Of a DNA stretch of 64,000 nt, positions 1-9,585 are shown in pieces. The stretch covers positions 62,001 to 126,000 of the forward strand of contig JAWLHK010000009.1 of NCBI GenBank assembly GCA_041690355.1, read 5' to 3'. The position numbers and the translations under genes are program-made. How positions within the stretch are numbered: the stretch's first letter is position 1; every line of letters starts with the position of its first letter. The stretch is from JAWLHK01 sp041690355 [NCBI: bacterium] (GTDB lineage: Bacteria > J088 > JAWLBW01). The notes beneath the pieces were generated by a model. The model was given only the letters and a program-made list of their open reading frames with translations. It did not search any database and was not told where the DNA came from.

Positions 1-1
1 C

Positions 2-409
2 GACTTCGCGCGCGAGGGAACGGTCAACCCCCGTAAAAAGGGGCACCATGCCTACGAGGCGCGCCACGGCGGCGAGGGTGAAACCGGGGCGGGGGCAGCC
101 GAAGGGGCTCGCCTTCGGTGCGAAGAGGCAGGCGGTCACGACTTCAGGCCCGATCCCGGCCGCGCCATCAAACGATGCCGGTGCTGCGGCGCCCTCGCCC
201 GCATGGCCGCAGAGGAATTCAGGCCGGAACCGGGAGGGCGTCTGGTCGTCCCCGAATCGATACGAAAAGCCGCCGCGAAGCCGCCCCTACCTGCCGCTGA
301 ACTGAACAGTCCCCCGCCGCAGGAGGTCTGCCGCGGGCCACACGACTGGCGGCGCGACGCCGACCTCGGCATTCGGGCGTGCCGCCGCTGCGGGACCATC
401 GATAAATAG
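2..409 (+). CDS. Small protein with two zinc-ribbon-like modules (5' end outside window)
   Basis: The frame is open from the left edge of the window to a TAG at 407-409, so the start lies upstream. The visible 135 residues hold two similar modules. The first has an upstream Cys, then GGHDF, then IKRCRCCG. The second has VCRGPHDW, then IRACRRCG. Each is Cys, a few residues, His-Asp-aromatic, a basic stretch, then CxxCG, which is the layout of a small zinc ribbon. Such ribbons occur in phage and conserved hypothetical proteins, but I do not recognise this family. The linker is rich in Pro and Ala and probably disordered. An internal ATG at 203 would leave only the second module, so I favour the longer frame because both modules share it. 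Confidence 0.55.
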   Translation, partial: DFAREGTVNPRKKGHHAYEARHGGEGETGAGAAEGARLRCEEAGGHDFRPDPGRAIKRCRCCGALARMAAEEFRPEPGGRLVVPESIRKAAAKPPLPAAELNSPPPQEVCRGPHDWRRDADLGIRACRRCGTIDK

Positions 410-484
410 CCCCGGCAGCAGGCCGCCCTGCCGAGTAAGGCCGAGCGCTGCCGGTCGACCTTGCCCCTGTGGTACCATCACGCC

Positions 485-2290
485 ATGCAGTCCCGCTCTT
501 CACGGGGTTTTCTGGGGGGCTTTCTGGGACGGTTGCCGCTTCTGGTACTGGCCATTTCGCTGGGGCTGACCCTTGCGAGCTGGCTGCTCATCAAGCGCAC
601 ACTCGATCTCAAGGCCGACGAGCGTTTCGAGTTGCGCACCCTGCAGATTCAGAACGAAATCGAAAACCGCATGCAGACGTATCTGGATGCGCTGCTTCAC
701 ACGCGCGGCCTGTTCCAGGTCGACCCTCAAGTCGAGCGGGCCGAATTCGTGGAATACGTGCAGTCGATGGAAATCGGGGTGCGCTATCCGGGCATCCAGG
801 GCATGGGTTTCACCCGGCGCGTCCCGGCCGCCGATCTCGCAGCGTACGAAGAACATATCCGCGGCGAAGGATTCCCTCAATTCAAAGTGTGGCCCGGTGA
901 ACCGCGCGACGAGTATTTCAGCATCGAGTATCTCGAACCGTTCGACTGGCGCAACCGGCGGGCGTTCGGCTACGACATGCATACCGAACCGACGCGGCGC
1001 GCCGCCATGGATCGGGCCCGCGACACCGGCTACCCCACTTCCAGCGAACCGGTCACGCTGGTGCAGGAGACCGAGGCGAGCCGGCAGGTCGGTTTTCTCG
1101 TCTACGTTCCCGTCTACCGCGAGGGCGCTCCCGTAGCCACGGTCGAACAACGCCGCGACGCCCTGCGCGGATTCGTCTACGCCCCATTTCGCAGCCAGGA
1201 CCTGTTCGACGGAATCTTCAGCCAGCTCTACCGTCCCCTGGAGGTGACGTTTCGCGTCGTCGCGTTACGCGGCGATGAACCGGTTTCGCTTTATGAAACC
1301 GGCCCCCGCATGCCTGCGCCCCCCGAGCGTTCCTCCGAACGCATGACCATCGTCGCCGGGCAGCAGTGGAGGCTGCAATTCGACGCGGCGCCCGGATTTC
1401 TGACGCTCGTTGAACGAACCGCTCCGCCTGTCGTCCTCGTCTTCGGAACTCTCTTCAGCATCACCCTTTTCTTTCTCATCGGCGCCGAAGGGCGCCAACG
1501 TCAGGTCGAACGCGTTCTGCTTGCAAAAGAGCAGACGTCAAGACGCCAGGCCGAAGAGGCCGTGCGGGCCCGTGAGGATTTTCTCTCCATTGCCTCGCAT
1601 GAGCTGAAAACGCCGTTGACGAGTCTGACCCTGCAGCTGCAGATACTCGCCCGGGCGCTCTCGGGCGAAGAGCCGCGCCCGACCGAGCCCGAGCGTCTCC
1701 AGCGCATCATCGGCGCCGCGCTGCGCCAGGTCGAGCGGTTGAGCGCGCTGGTAACCAACCTGCTCGATGTCACCCGCGTCCACGGGGGCCGTTTTCAGAT
1801 CGAAAGAGTGCATGTCGACCTCGTCGAGATCGTGCATGAGATCGCCGATCGCTTTCGTGAGGAACTCGAGCGCGAGGGTTACGTCCTCGCGATGGAAGCG
1901 CCCGAGCCTGTCGCTGGCAGGTGGGATCGCTACCGCATCGAACAGGTCGTCGTCAACCTGCTCACGAACGCCATGAAGTACGGCGCGCGCCAACCGATTA
2001 CCATCGCGGTGCAGAATGAAGGCGACGACGCGGTGCTCCGGGTGCGCGATCGCGGGATCGGCGTCGACGCCGCCGACCAGCAACGCATCTTCGCCCGCTT
2101 CGAGCGCGCCCCCGACGCCGAAAGCGCAAGCGGTCTCGGCCTGGGGCTGTACATCGTCCACAACATCGTGACCGCGCACGGCGGCTCCATCACGGTCGAA
2201 AGCCGCAAGGGCGAAGGCGCCACCTTCACGGTACGGCTGCCCAAAGGACAGCCGGAGGTGCATCCGGAAGCGCGGAATTCTCTCTCCTGA
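485..2290 (+). CDS. CHASE-domain sensor histidine kinase
   Basis: A 601-residue membrane sensor kinase. A first membrane helix (about 16-36) precedes an extracytoplasmic CHASE ligand-binding domain (about 60-250, with GMGFTRRVP and the FGYDMHTEPTRR stretch). A second helix (about 320-340) follows, then a HisKA dimerisation domain with ASHELKTPLT and the phospho-acceptor His near 372. The HATPase_c domain has NLLTNAMKYG, RDRGIG and GLGLGLYIV near 550. CHASE domains commonly sense small molecules, but no ligand can be read from this sequence. No response regulator lies next to it. The ATG at 485 was chosen over an in-frame TTG at 461. There is no clear Shine-Dalgarno, and a -10-like TACCAT ends 6 bases before the ATG, so the mRNA may be leaderless. 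Confidence 0.9.
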   Translation: MQSRSSRGFLGGFLGRLPLLVLAISLGLTLASWLLIKRTLDLKADERFELRTLQIQNEIENRMQTYLDALLHTRGLFQVDPQVERAEFVEYVQSMEIGVRYPGIQGMGFTRRVPAADLAAYEEHIRGEGFPQFKVWPGEPRDEYFSIEYLEPFDWRNRRAFGYDMHTEPTRRAAMDRARDTGYPTSSEPVTLVQETEASRQVGFLVYVPVYREGAPVATVEQRRDALRGFVYAPFRSQDLFDGIFSQLYRPLEVTFRVVALRGDEPVSLYETGPRMPAPPERSSERMTIVAGQQWRLQFDAAPGFLTLVERTAPPVVLVFGTLFSITLFFLIGAEGRQRQVERVLLAKEQTSRRQAEEAVRAREDFLSIASHELKTPLTSLTLQLQILARALSGEEPRPTEPERLQRIIGAALRQVERLSALVTNLLDVTRVHGGRFQIERVHVDLVEIVHEIADRFREELEREGYVLAMEAPEPVAGRWDRYRIEQVVVNLLTNAMKYGARQPITIAVQNEGDDAVLRVRDRGIGVDAADQQRIFARFERAPDAESASGLGLGLYIVHNIVTAHGGSITVESRKGEGATFTVRLPKGQPEVHPEARNSLS

Positions 2291-2294
2291 CTCT

Positions 2295-2309
2295 GGACAG
2301 CAACTGTCC
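2295..2309. promoter_or_regulatory. Inverted repeat GGACAG-CAA-CTGTCC before recC
   Basis: A perfect 6-bp inverted repeat with a 3-base centre lies just after the kinase stop and 54 bases before recC. A -10-like TATTCT follows at 2321-2326. It could be an operator for the recCBD operon or a weak hairpin after the kinase. It does not have the CTGT-N8-ACAG spacing of an Escherichia coli LexA box. Confidence 0.25.
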
Positions 2310-2362
2310 TGCCTTCGCGGTATTCTGGAGCCCGGCAAACGGGAACGGTAAAATTGAGGGCC

Positions 2363-5300
2363 ATGCTTCACGTCGTCTATGCGAACGCCATCGAATCACT
2401 GACCGAACGCCTCCTCGAACGTCTTTACGAGGGCGGCCCGGCGGATAGTCAGACGCACGACGTGTTTCGCCCGGCGACCCTGCTCGTACCCAATCGCAAC
2501 ATGGAGGTCTACCTGCGGCAGCAGATCGCGCGCCGCCGCGGCGTTGCCGCCGGCATCGAGTGCCTGTTCCTGCGTGGCTACCTCGCGGGATTGCTCACCC
2601 GGGCGGCTCCCGACCTGTGCATTCTCGAGAAAGAAGAGCTGCGCCTGTCCATCCTGGCGCACCTCACGGGGCAGGGCCTCGAACGCGACGGACTCCACGA
2701 GTTGTCCGGTTATCTGGCCGGCGGAGCGGCAGGCCCCGAGCCGACCGAAGACGATGCGCCTGCCGTCGCGCTGCGCCGTTTTCAGCTCGCCGACAGACTG
2801 AGCGACATCTACCTCGAATACTCCTTCTCGCGGCCCGACTGGCTGCGCGCCTGGGAGCTCGGGCGCCCGGTGCTGGGAGAACACAGCGATGAAACCGTGC
2901 GCCGCACCGAAGCCTGGCAGCAGCAGTTCTGGCAACGCCTGCGCGCAGACCGCGTGTCCGGAGCAGACCGCTGGCTCCTGCTGACAGAGGCCTGGGCCGA
3001 GGCCGAGAGACACCTGCGCGGGAACCCTTCGGATCTTTTTCCGGGCGGCCTTGCGCTCGATGGTCCGCCGTTGTACGTTTTCGGCCTTTCCTACATGGCC
3101 CCCGCATTCCACGCGATCCTGCAGACACTGGGGAATCTGCGACCGGTTCACGTTTACACCCTGAACCCCTCGGCTGAATTCTGGGAAGATGCGGAATCCT
3201 TCGGCGAAGCGAACCGCCGGATGCGCCAGTGGACGCGCCGTGCGTCGAGCCGCCGCAAGCCCACCGACGACAGCGACGATCCGTTCGGACTGCTCGCCGA
3301 AGACGAGAATCCGCCGCTGCGCCTGTGGGGTCGGCCGGGAAGAGAGAACATCCGCCTTCTGAACGAAGGAACCGGCTACGAATTCGAAAGCCGCTTCCGC
3401 GATCCGGTGGCCGGGGGACCGCCGACGCTGCTGCGCCTGCTCCAGCAGGACATCCTTCTGCGCAGGCCTGAACGGCGCGAGCTGCCCCTCGGCCCGGAAG
3501 CGCGCGCAAGCCTGGAGCGGGATTCGAGCGTCCGCTTTCTGGCCTGCCCCGGCCTCGTGCGCGAAGTAGAGATCGTCGCCGACGAGATCTGGCGCCTGCT
3601 GCGCGACCCGGCCCATGCCGGCCTGCGCATGCACGACATCGCCGTGATCGTCAACGGCGCCGATCGCGATACCTACTTCACGCACATCGCCTCGACCTTC
3701 GAAGATTTTCACGGCCTGCGCTGCTCCATCGTCGACCGCCCGCTGGTGGGCGAGTCCCGCGTCGGCGAAGCGCTCGAGCTGCTTCTCGATCTGCCCCTCG
3801 GCCGGTTCGGCCGCAACGATCTTCTTCGGCTGCTCACCCACCCCGTCTTCACCGGGCGTTACCCCGACGATCCGGCCGCGCACTGGCGCGCCTGGGCCGA
3901 GCGGCTCAACGTCATCTTCGGCGCAGACGCAGCCGATCTTCAGGGAACCTATATGGCCGAGGAGGACCACGTCTCCTGGGAGCAGGCCCTGCGCCGCCTC
4001 GTGACCGGCGTCTTCGCCGCCGGCCCGGCAAGCGGCCAGGAAGAGCCCCTCGACGTGGGTTACGGGCCCCTCCTGGTCGAAGACGTGGCCGACGGCGATG
4101 TCGAGGCGGCCGCGCAGCTTCTGACCGCCGCCCGCTCGCTGATGGCCGATGCCCGCTGGGCGAAGGAACAACGGCGCACCCCCTCCGAATGGGGCGCCTG
4201 GTTCGCCGCCGTCACCTCGACCTACCTTGCCGGCGCCGACCGCAGCGATCGCGCCGTCATCTCCCGATGCGTCCAGGCGCTGCGCGAGTCGGGTGAGCGC
4301 GCCCTGCCCCCGGATGCCGACGCGCCGGTTCCCTACCGCATCGCACGCGAGCTGGCCCGCGAGGCCCTCACCGGTCTCCAGGGGCGCGGGCATTATCTTT
4401 CCGACGGGATCGTCGTCTCCTCCTTTCTCCCCATGCGCGCCATTCCCTTTCGCGCCATTTTCGTGCTCGGCCTGGGCGACGGCAGATTCCCGGCCGGCGA
4501 GCGGCGCGATCCGCTGGATCTGCGTCCGGCCTCACGCCGACCCGGCGACGTCACCCGCAGGGAACAGGATAAGTACATGTTTCTCGAGACGCTCCTTTCG
4601 GCCCGGGAGCGAATCTATCTGTCCTGGGTCTGCCGCGACGCGGCTTCGGGAGAAGAGCTGGCCCCCTCGACCGTGGTCCAGGAGCTGCTCCACGTTCTCG
4701 AAACCATGTACCTGAGTCCCGGAGAAGCGCTCCCGCCGGAGCACCGCCGGGTCAACCGGCTGACCGAGCGGCACCCCCTCGCCCGCTATGATGCCCGCTA
4801 TTTCGAACCGGATGCCGACGGCCGGGCGGCCTTAACGGCAACTCAACTTCCCGAGGCCGTGCGGGAGCGCGGGGCCGGACTGCTGCGCGAGCGCCTGAAA
4901 CAGCACCTCGGATCCGGCTCGCTCCCCCCCGCGCCGGCACGGCTGCTCGAAGCGGTGCGCGAAGGGGCGCAGGCCGATACATTCCACCGCCTCCTGGGCC
5001 TCGCGCCGCCGATCCCGCCACCGCCGGCCGAAGCGCGCGGCCGACGCGCGCTTACGTTGAATCAGTTACGGGACTTCGCCGCCTGCCCGCTCCAAGGTTC
5101 CGCCAAGATCTACCTCGGCATGCGCGACGACACCGAGCAGGACATGCTCCTTGTCGAAGACGAATGCTTCGATGCCGAGCCGCATCGGCACGCCCTGTGG
5201 CTGCAGGAGATCTTCGTGGCGGCCGGCGGCGACCTCGAGCGGGCAGCGATGGAATACGACCGCCGATACACCGCGCTCAAGCTGCGCGGCGAGCTACCAG

Positions 5301-6061
5301 CCGGGCCGTTCGCCCGAGGTCAGCGCGCCCGCCATCTCGAAATCTTCCGCGACTGGCGCGCACACCTCGACGAAATGGAAATCGGCGCCCTCGACGGCTA
5401 CCGGCAGTTCCGCTTCGGGCACGCCGAGGAGTTCGCCTCCGACGCCGTCGTCTACGACCCGGTGCCGCTCCGTCCCGGACATTCCGTCGACGGACCGCCC
5501 GGTGGAATTCAGCTCTCCGGGACGAGCGCCTGGATGTCGCCCGACAACACCGTCTGTCTGCAACTGCTCTCCCGCGGCGCGTGCAAGGACCCCGTCGATT
5601 TCTTCCGCGGCTGGCTCACGCTGCAGGCCCTCGCTCTGCTCCCTGGCATCCGGCTTCCCGACGAAGTCACGGTCGTCGCCTGCTCGCGCAAGCCGGCTTC
5701 GCGCAAGGCGCCCGCCCGACGCTCCTATCGTGTGCCCGCGCCCGCGGAGGCGCGCAGCCGCCTCGAACGCCTGGCGGCCGACGCGCTTTCGCGCGTCCAC
5801 GATTACCTGTTCCCCCTCGAAGCGGCCGTGCCGGTTGCACGCCGTCTCGAATCCGACCCCGCCGCAACCGATCTGCGTGAGTTCGTCCTCGAGGCCCTGG
5901 CCGGAGACAACCATAGCTCGCAGTACGGTCCCGTGCGCCGGTACGATCGCTTCGATCCGCCCGACGAAGCCGCTTGCCGCGTCTACGCCGAGCGGGTCGC
6001 TCCCTTCGTACGCGACGAGCGAAGCCGCGAGACTCCCGCCGAACAGGAGGAGGCGTCATGA
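2363..6061 (+). CDS. recC: Exodeoxyribonuclease V, RecC (gamma) subunit
   Basis: RecC is the Chi-recognising scaffold of the RecBCD helicase-nuclease that processes double-strand breaks for RecA. The 1232-residue product begins MLHVVYAN like other RecC proteins. It has the split inactivated helicase fold, with SFLPMRAIPFRAIFVLGLGDGRFP-like family sequence near 690. The C-terminal nuclease-like domain (from about 897, LNQLRDFAACPL) lacks a catalytic D-x-K centre, as expected. It is first in a recC-recB-recD operon and overlaps recB by 4 bases (ATGA). The ATG at 2363 has GAGGG only two bases upstream, so a TTG at 2354 is a possible alternative start. Which Chi-like sequence it reads cannot be seen here. 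Confidence 0.93.
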   Translation: MLHVVYANAIESLTERLLERLYEGGPADSQTHDVFRPATLLVPNRNMEVYLRQQIARRRGVAAGIECLFLRGYLAGLLTRAAPDLCILEKEELRLSILAHLTGQGLERDGLHELSGYLAGGAAGPEPTEDDAPAVALRRFQLADRLSDIYLEYSFSRPDWLRAWELGRPVLGEHSDETVRRTEAWQQQFWQRLRADRVSGADRWLLLTEAWAEAERHLRGNPSDLFPGGLALDGPPLYVFGLSYMAPAFHAILQTLGNLRPVHVYTLNPSAEFWEDAESFGEANRRMRQWTRRASSRRKPTDDSDDPFGLLAEDENPPLRLWGRPGRENIRLLNEGTGYEFESRFRDPVAGGPPTLLRLLQQDILLRRPERRELPLGPEARASLERDSSVRFLACPGLVREVEIVADEIWRLLRDPAHAGLRMHDIAVIVNGADRDTYFTHIASTFEDFHGLRCSIVDRPLVGESRVGEALELLLDLPLGRFGRNDLLRLLTHPVFTGRYPDDPAAHWRAWAERLNVIFGADAADLQGTYMAEEDHVSWEQALRRLVTGVFAAGPASGQEEPLDVGYGPLLVEDVADGDVEAAAQLLTAARSLMADARWAKEQRRTPSEWGAWFAAVTSTYLAGADRSDRAVISRCVQALRESGERALPPDADAPVPYRIARELAREALTGLQGRGHYLSDGIVVSSFLPMRAIPFRAIFVLGLGDGRFPAGERRDPLDLRPASRRPGDVTRREQDKYMFLETLLSARERIYLSWVCRDAASGEELAPSTVVQELLHVLETMYLSPGEALPPEHRRVNRLTERHPLARYDARYFEPDADGRAALTATQLPEAVRERGAGLLRERLKQHLGSGSLPPAPARLLEAVREGAQADTFHRLLGLAPPIPPPPAEARGRRALTLNQLRDFAACPLQGSAKIYLGMRDDTEQDMLLVEDECFDAEPHRHALWLQEIFVAAGGDLERAAMEYDRRYTALKLRGELPAGPFARGQRARHLEIFRDWRAHLDEMEIGALDGYRQFRFGHAEEFASDAVVYDPVPLRPGHSVDGPPGGIQLSGTSAWMSPDNTVCLQLLSRGACKDPVDFFRGWLTLQALALLPGIRLPDEVTVVACSRKPASRKAPARRSYRVPAPAEARSRLERLAADALSRVHDYLFPLEAAVPVARRLESDPAATDLREFVLEALAGDNHSSQYGPVRRYDRFDPPDEAACRVYAERVAPFVRDERSRETPAEQEEAS

Positions 6062-9000
6062 CCGAGTCGTCTCTGCGCATCCGCAAGATTCCCCTGCTGC
6101 GCCAGGTGCGCGCCGGCGCCCGCCGCGGAAGCGTCATCGAGGCCAGTGCGGGCACGGGCAAGACGTTCACGATTGAGAACCTCCTGCTCGACCTGATCCT
6201 CGAACCCGACCCGGGGCGCGCGCTCGGTGTCGAGAACATTCTCGTCGTCACCTTCACCGAGATGGCGACCGCCGAACTACGCGCAAAGATCCGCCGGCGC
6301 ATCGAGAACCTGCTGCAGGCACGGGAGTCCGACGCCGCAGCCGACGAAGAAGCCTGGGTCATCGACGACGCGGCCCGCGCCCGCCTGCGCCAGGCGCTTT
6401 TCTCGTTCGACGCCGCCCCCATTCACACCATCCATGCCTTCTGCCAGCGAGTACTCCGGGAGAACGCCTTTCTCAACCGGCAGCTCTTCGAGCAGGAGCG
6501 TATCGACACCGAAATCGTCTTTCGGCGCACGCTGCGCTCCATGCTGCGCAGTGAGCTCCTCGCCGATGCCGAAGTCCGGCCGCTGCTCGACGCCCATCTT
6601 GCGACGCACACGGTCGAGAACCTCGAAACGCTGCTTCTGCAGGCCGCCCGCCTGCACGGCGCCTTTCGGCCGTCGCTTTCACTGCGCGAGGCCGAAGACC
6701 TCGTACGACAGGCGGCCGAAACCCTGCGTCCCGAGGCGCTCATTGCTCTTGCCGGCAGGGTCAAGGGGATTTCGCAGAAAAGGACGGAACGCAATTGCCG
6801 CCGCATCTGCGCGGGGATCGAAGCCTGGCGCCGGAGCGGCGACTACGCCGAGCTCGACCGGCAGTGGCGTGAGGTCGAACGCGATTTCAAACGGCCCGAC
6901 GAGCTTGAACCGCCCGAGGCAGAATTCCTCTCCCGATTCGATCGCTGGTGCGCCGAGGCTCCCGTCCCCGCGTCCATGCTCGCACAGGCTCTTCTCCCGC
7001 GCATCGAGGCGCGCATGGACGCCGATAAACAGCGCGAGGGGGTCTACGATTTCCAGGACATGCTCTCGCGGGTGCGCAGCAGCCTGTACGACAGCCCGCT
7101 CGCCGCGCAGCTGACTGCCGCGTTGCGCACGCAGTACGCCTGTGCGATCGTCGACGAGTTCCAGGACACCGACGGGATCCAGTGGGACATCTTCCGCCGC
7201 ATCTTTCTCGAGGGCGAACAGACGCGTCTGTTCGTCGTCGGCGACCCCAAGCAGGCCATCTACGGCTTTCGCGGGGCCGACGTCTTTACCTACCGCGAAG
7301 CCGTGAAGGTGATGCTGGCCGGCCGCGAGCCCGAGCGGCTCGCGCTCAACTTCCGCTCCACGCCGGCGATGGTCTGCGCCTACAACGATCTGCTCACGCG
7401 TCCGGTACAGGTTCCCGGGCGCAGAAAGAACGAGATCGTCGAACGGGCCTTCTTCACGGGGGCCAATGAATATGCGCATCCCGTCGGCGCGGGCCGGACC
7501 GGTCTCACGCTGGCTGACGGCGACGGTGCGCCGCTCGAGTCTCCCATTCGCATCCTTCACGATCCGGAAACCGAGACGAACGCCGTGCCCCTGGGCAGGA
7601 TTCAAATCGCGTGCGGCGAAGCGATCGCCGCCGAGATTCAGGGCCTGCTGGGACCCCGGCCCGTCTTTCTCGCCGAAGGAGACAGACGCCGACGCGTCGA
7701 AGCCCGAGACATCTTCGTGCTCACCGAAACGAACGGGCAGCTGGTCACGATGGCCGCCATTCTGCGCGAGGCGGGCATACCGTATGCCTATTACAAGCAG
7801 GAGGGCCTGTTTCAGACCCCCGAGGCCACCGACGTGCGCGACCTGCTGCGCGCCATCGAACGCCCCGACCGCACCGACCTGCGCCTGCGGGCATGGGGGG
7901 GACCCTTCTTCGAGGTTCCCTGGGGCGACCTGGACGGGTGCCGCGCGCTCGCCGACAGCCATCCGCTTTTCCAGCAGCTGCTCGCGTGGAGGTCGCTCGC
8001 CGTTGCCGAAGACTACGGCCGCCTGTTCCGCCGCATACTCTCCGACAGCCACCTGACGCGCCGGGAGCTCTTTCTCAAGGATTCCGAACGCGATCTGACG
8101 AATTACCAGCACTTGTTCGAAGTCCTGCTCGAAACGGCCATGCGGCGCCGGTGCTCACTGGCCGAGCTGACGCGGCTGCTCGACAACTGGATACAGGACG
8201 CCGACAAGCCCGACGGCGAGTCGGCGGGCATGCAGCGCATCGAAACCGAGAAGGCAGCCGTCAAGCTTATGACGATGCACCGCAGCAAGGGGCTCGAGGC
8301 CGCCGTCGTCTTCGTCTACGCGCTCGGCGGCGGCATCGGCGCCCGCGAAGTCAACGTATTTCACGACGATGACGGCAAGCGCTGCCTCTACGTGGGGTCG
8401 GGCGGACCGTGGAAAGACCGAATCGACCGCGAGCGTGACGAAGAGCGCCAGCGCGTGCTTTACGTCGCCGTCACCCGGGCGCAGGGGCTTCTCTATCTGC
8501 CGCTCGTCGGCAGCCGAAGCGCCGGGCGCCTCCACGGCACCTACCGGCAGTTGAATACGCGACTGCTCGACCTTCGCCACGCAGACGCGTTGACGGCCCC
8601 GCATTACGAGGTCGTTCCCTTTGCAGAACCGCGGCGCCTGACCGCAGCCGACATCGACGCCGACCTGCTTGCGGGCTGGAATCCGGCGGCCGAACCACTC
8701 CCGGAGCCCGAGCCCCCCGAGGTCTTTCATGCTGCGCTGCGCGAACGCAGGGCCTGGACGACGAGCTCCTACTCGCGCATGAAGAAGCAGGAAAAGCATC
8801 CCGGCTTCGACGACGACGAAAAGCTCGAGGCGGCGGCAGCGGCCCCGGCTGAAGGGCTGCGCGGCGGAACCGATACCGGCCTGTTCATTCACGACCTGCT
8901 CGAGCACGTCGACCCGGCTTCCTTCACGCTCCCGGAGACCGAGTGGGGGGCCGAGCCCTCCGTCGACCGGCTGTTCGGGCGGCTCATGGCGCGGCACGGC

Positions 9001-9555
9001 GTCGACGCGCGCTTCGCCGACGAGGCCAAGCGCTGGGTGTTCCGCGCGATGACCCGCCCGGTTCCCCTGCCGGGCGTGAAGACGCAGCCGTCCATCGCCT
9101 CGACCGCGCCCCGCCTGCAGCGGGAACTCGAATTTCTCTATCCGATTCCCGAGTCGGCGCATCCGCCGCTATCCGCCGCGATCCCCCCCGGCGGCCTGCG
9201 TGTCGATCGCGGATTTCTCAAGGGCTTCATCGATGTCGTCTTCGAACACGAAGGCAAAGTCTACGTCGCCGACTGGAAAACGGATCGGCTGCGCAGCTAC
9301 GACATGGCGTCCATGGACGCGCGCGTCAGGCAGCTGTATCCGCAACAGATCAACGTCTACTCCTTTGCCCTGGCCCGGATGCTCGGTCTGCGCTCTCCCG
9401 CCGACTTCGCGCGGCGCTTCGGCGGCGTCCTCTACGTATTCGTCCGCGGGCTGGGCGATCGCCCCGGACCCGAGGGTTTCTGGATCCCCCCGGTCTCATG
9501 GGACTGGCTGCAGGAGGTCGAACGCAGTCTGATCACGTTCGAACACTACGGATGA
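6058..9555 (+). CDS. recB: Exodeoxyribonuclease V, RecB (beta) helicase-nuclease subunit
   Basis: RecB is the slow 3'-5' motor and the only nuclease of RecBCD. The 1165-residue protein has Walker A ASAGTGKT at 29-36, the helicase motif II DEFQD at 366, [14 protein letters not shown], and motif [13 protein letters not shown]. The C-terminal nuclease domain keeps the catalytic set: His near 945 (FIHDLLEH), Asp 1059 (FIDVVF) and DWK at 1072-1074. These line up with His956, Asp1067, Asp1080 and Lys1082 of the E. coli enzyme, so the nuclease should be active. The ATG has a strong AGGAGG and overlaps the recC stop, so translation is probably coupled. Confidence 0.95.
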   Translation: MTESSLRIRKIPLLRQVRAGARRGSVIEASAGTGKTFTIENLLLDLILEPDPGRALGVENILVVTFTEMATAELRAKIRRRIENLLQARESDAAADEEAWVIDDAARARLRQALFSFDAAPIHTIHAFCQRVLRENAFLNRQLFEQERIDTEIVFRRTLRSMLRSELLADAEVRPLLDAHLATHTVENLETLLLQAARLHGAFRPSLSLREAEDLVRQAAETLRPEALIALAGRVKGISQKRTERNCRRICAGIEAWRRSGDYAELDRQWREVERDFKRPDELEPPEAEFLSRFDRWCAEAPVPASMLAQALLPRIEARMDADKQREGVYDFQDMLSRVRSSLYDSPLAAQLTAALRTQYACAIVDEFQDTDGIQWDIFRRIFLEGEQTRLFVVGDPKQAIYGFRGADVFTYREAVKVMLAGREPERLALNFRSTPAMVCAYNDLLTRPVQVPGRRKNEIVERAFFTGANEYAHPVGAGRTGLTLADGDGAPLESPIRILHDPETETNAVPLGRIQIACGEAIAAEIQGLLGPRPVFLAEGDRRRRVEARDIFVLTETNGQLVTMAAILREAGIPYAYYKQEGLFQTPEATDVRDLLRAIERPDRTDLRLRAWGGPFFEVPWGDLDGCRALADSHPLFQQLLAWRSLAVAEDYGRLFRRILSDSHLTRRELFLKDSERDLTNYQHLFEVLLETAMRRRCSLAELTRLLDNWIQDADKPDGESAGMQRIETEKAAVKLMTMHRSKGLEAAVVFVYALGGGIGAREVNVFHDDDGKRCLYVGSGGPWKDRIDRERDEERQRVLYVAVTRAQGLLYLPLVGSRSAGRLHGTYRQLNTRLLDLRHADALTAPHYEVVPFAEPRRLTAADIDADLLAGWNPAAEPLPEPEPPEVFHAALRERRAWTTSSYSRMKKQEKHPGFDDDEKLEAAAAAPAEGLRGGTDTGLFIHDLLEHVDPASFTLPETEWGAEPSVDRLFGRLMARHGVDARFADEAKRWVFRAMTRPVPLPGVKTQPSIASTAPRLQRELEFLYPIPESAHPPLSAAIPPGGLRVDRGFLKGFIDVVFEHEGKVYVADWKTDRLRSYDMASMDARVRQLYPQQINVYSFALARMLGLRSPADFARRFGGVLYVFVRGLGDRPGPEGFWIPPVSWDWLQEVERSLITFEHYG

Positions 9556-9585
9556 ACCCCGCTCTCCATCTCTGCCGGAGCCGCC

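Noticed and set aside
2396-4393. Long open frame on the minus strand opposite recC
   Set aside because: High GC keeps shadow frames open. The plus-strand RecC sequence is well conserved, and the antisense product has no recognisable domain.
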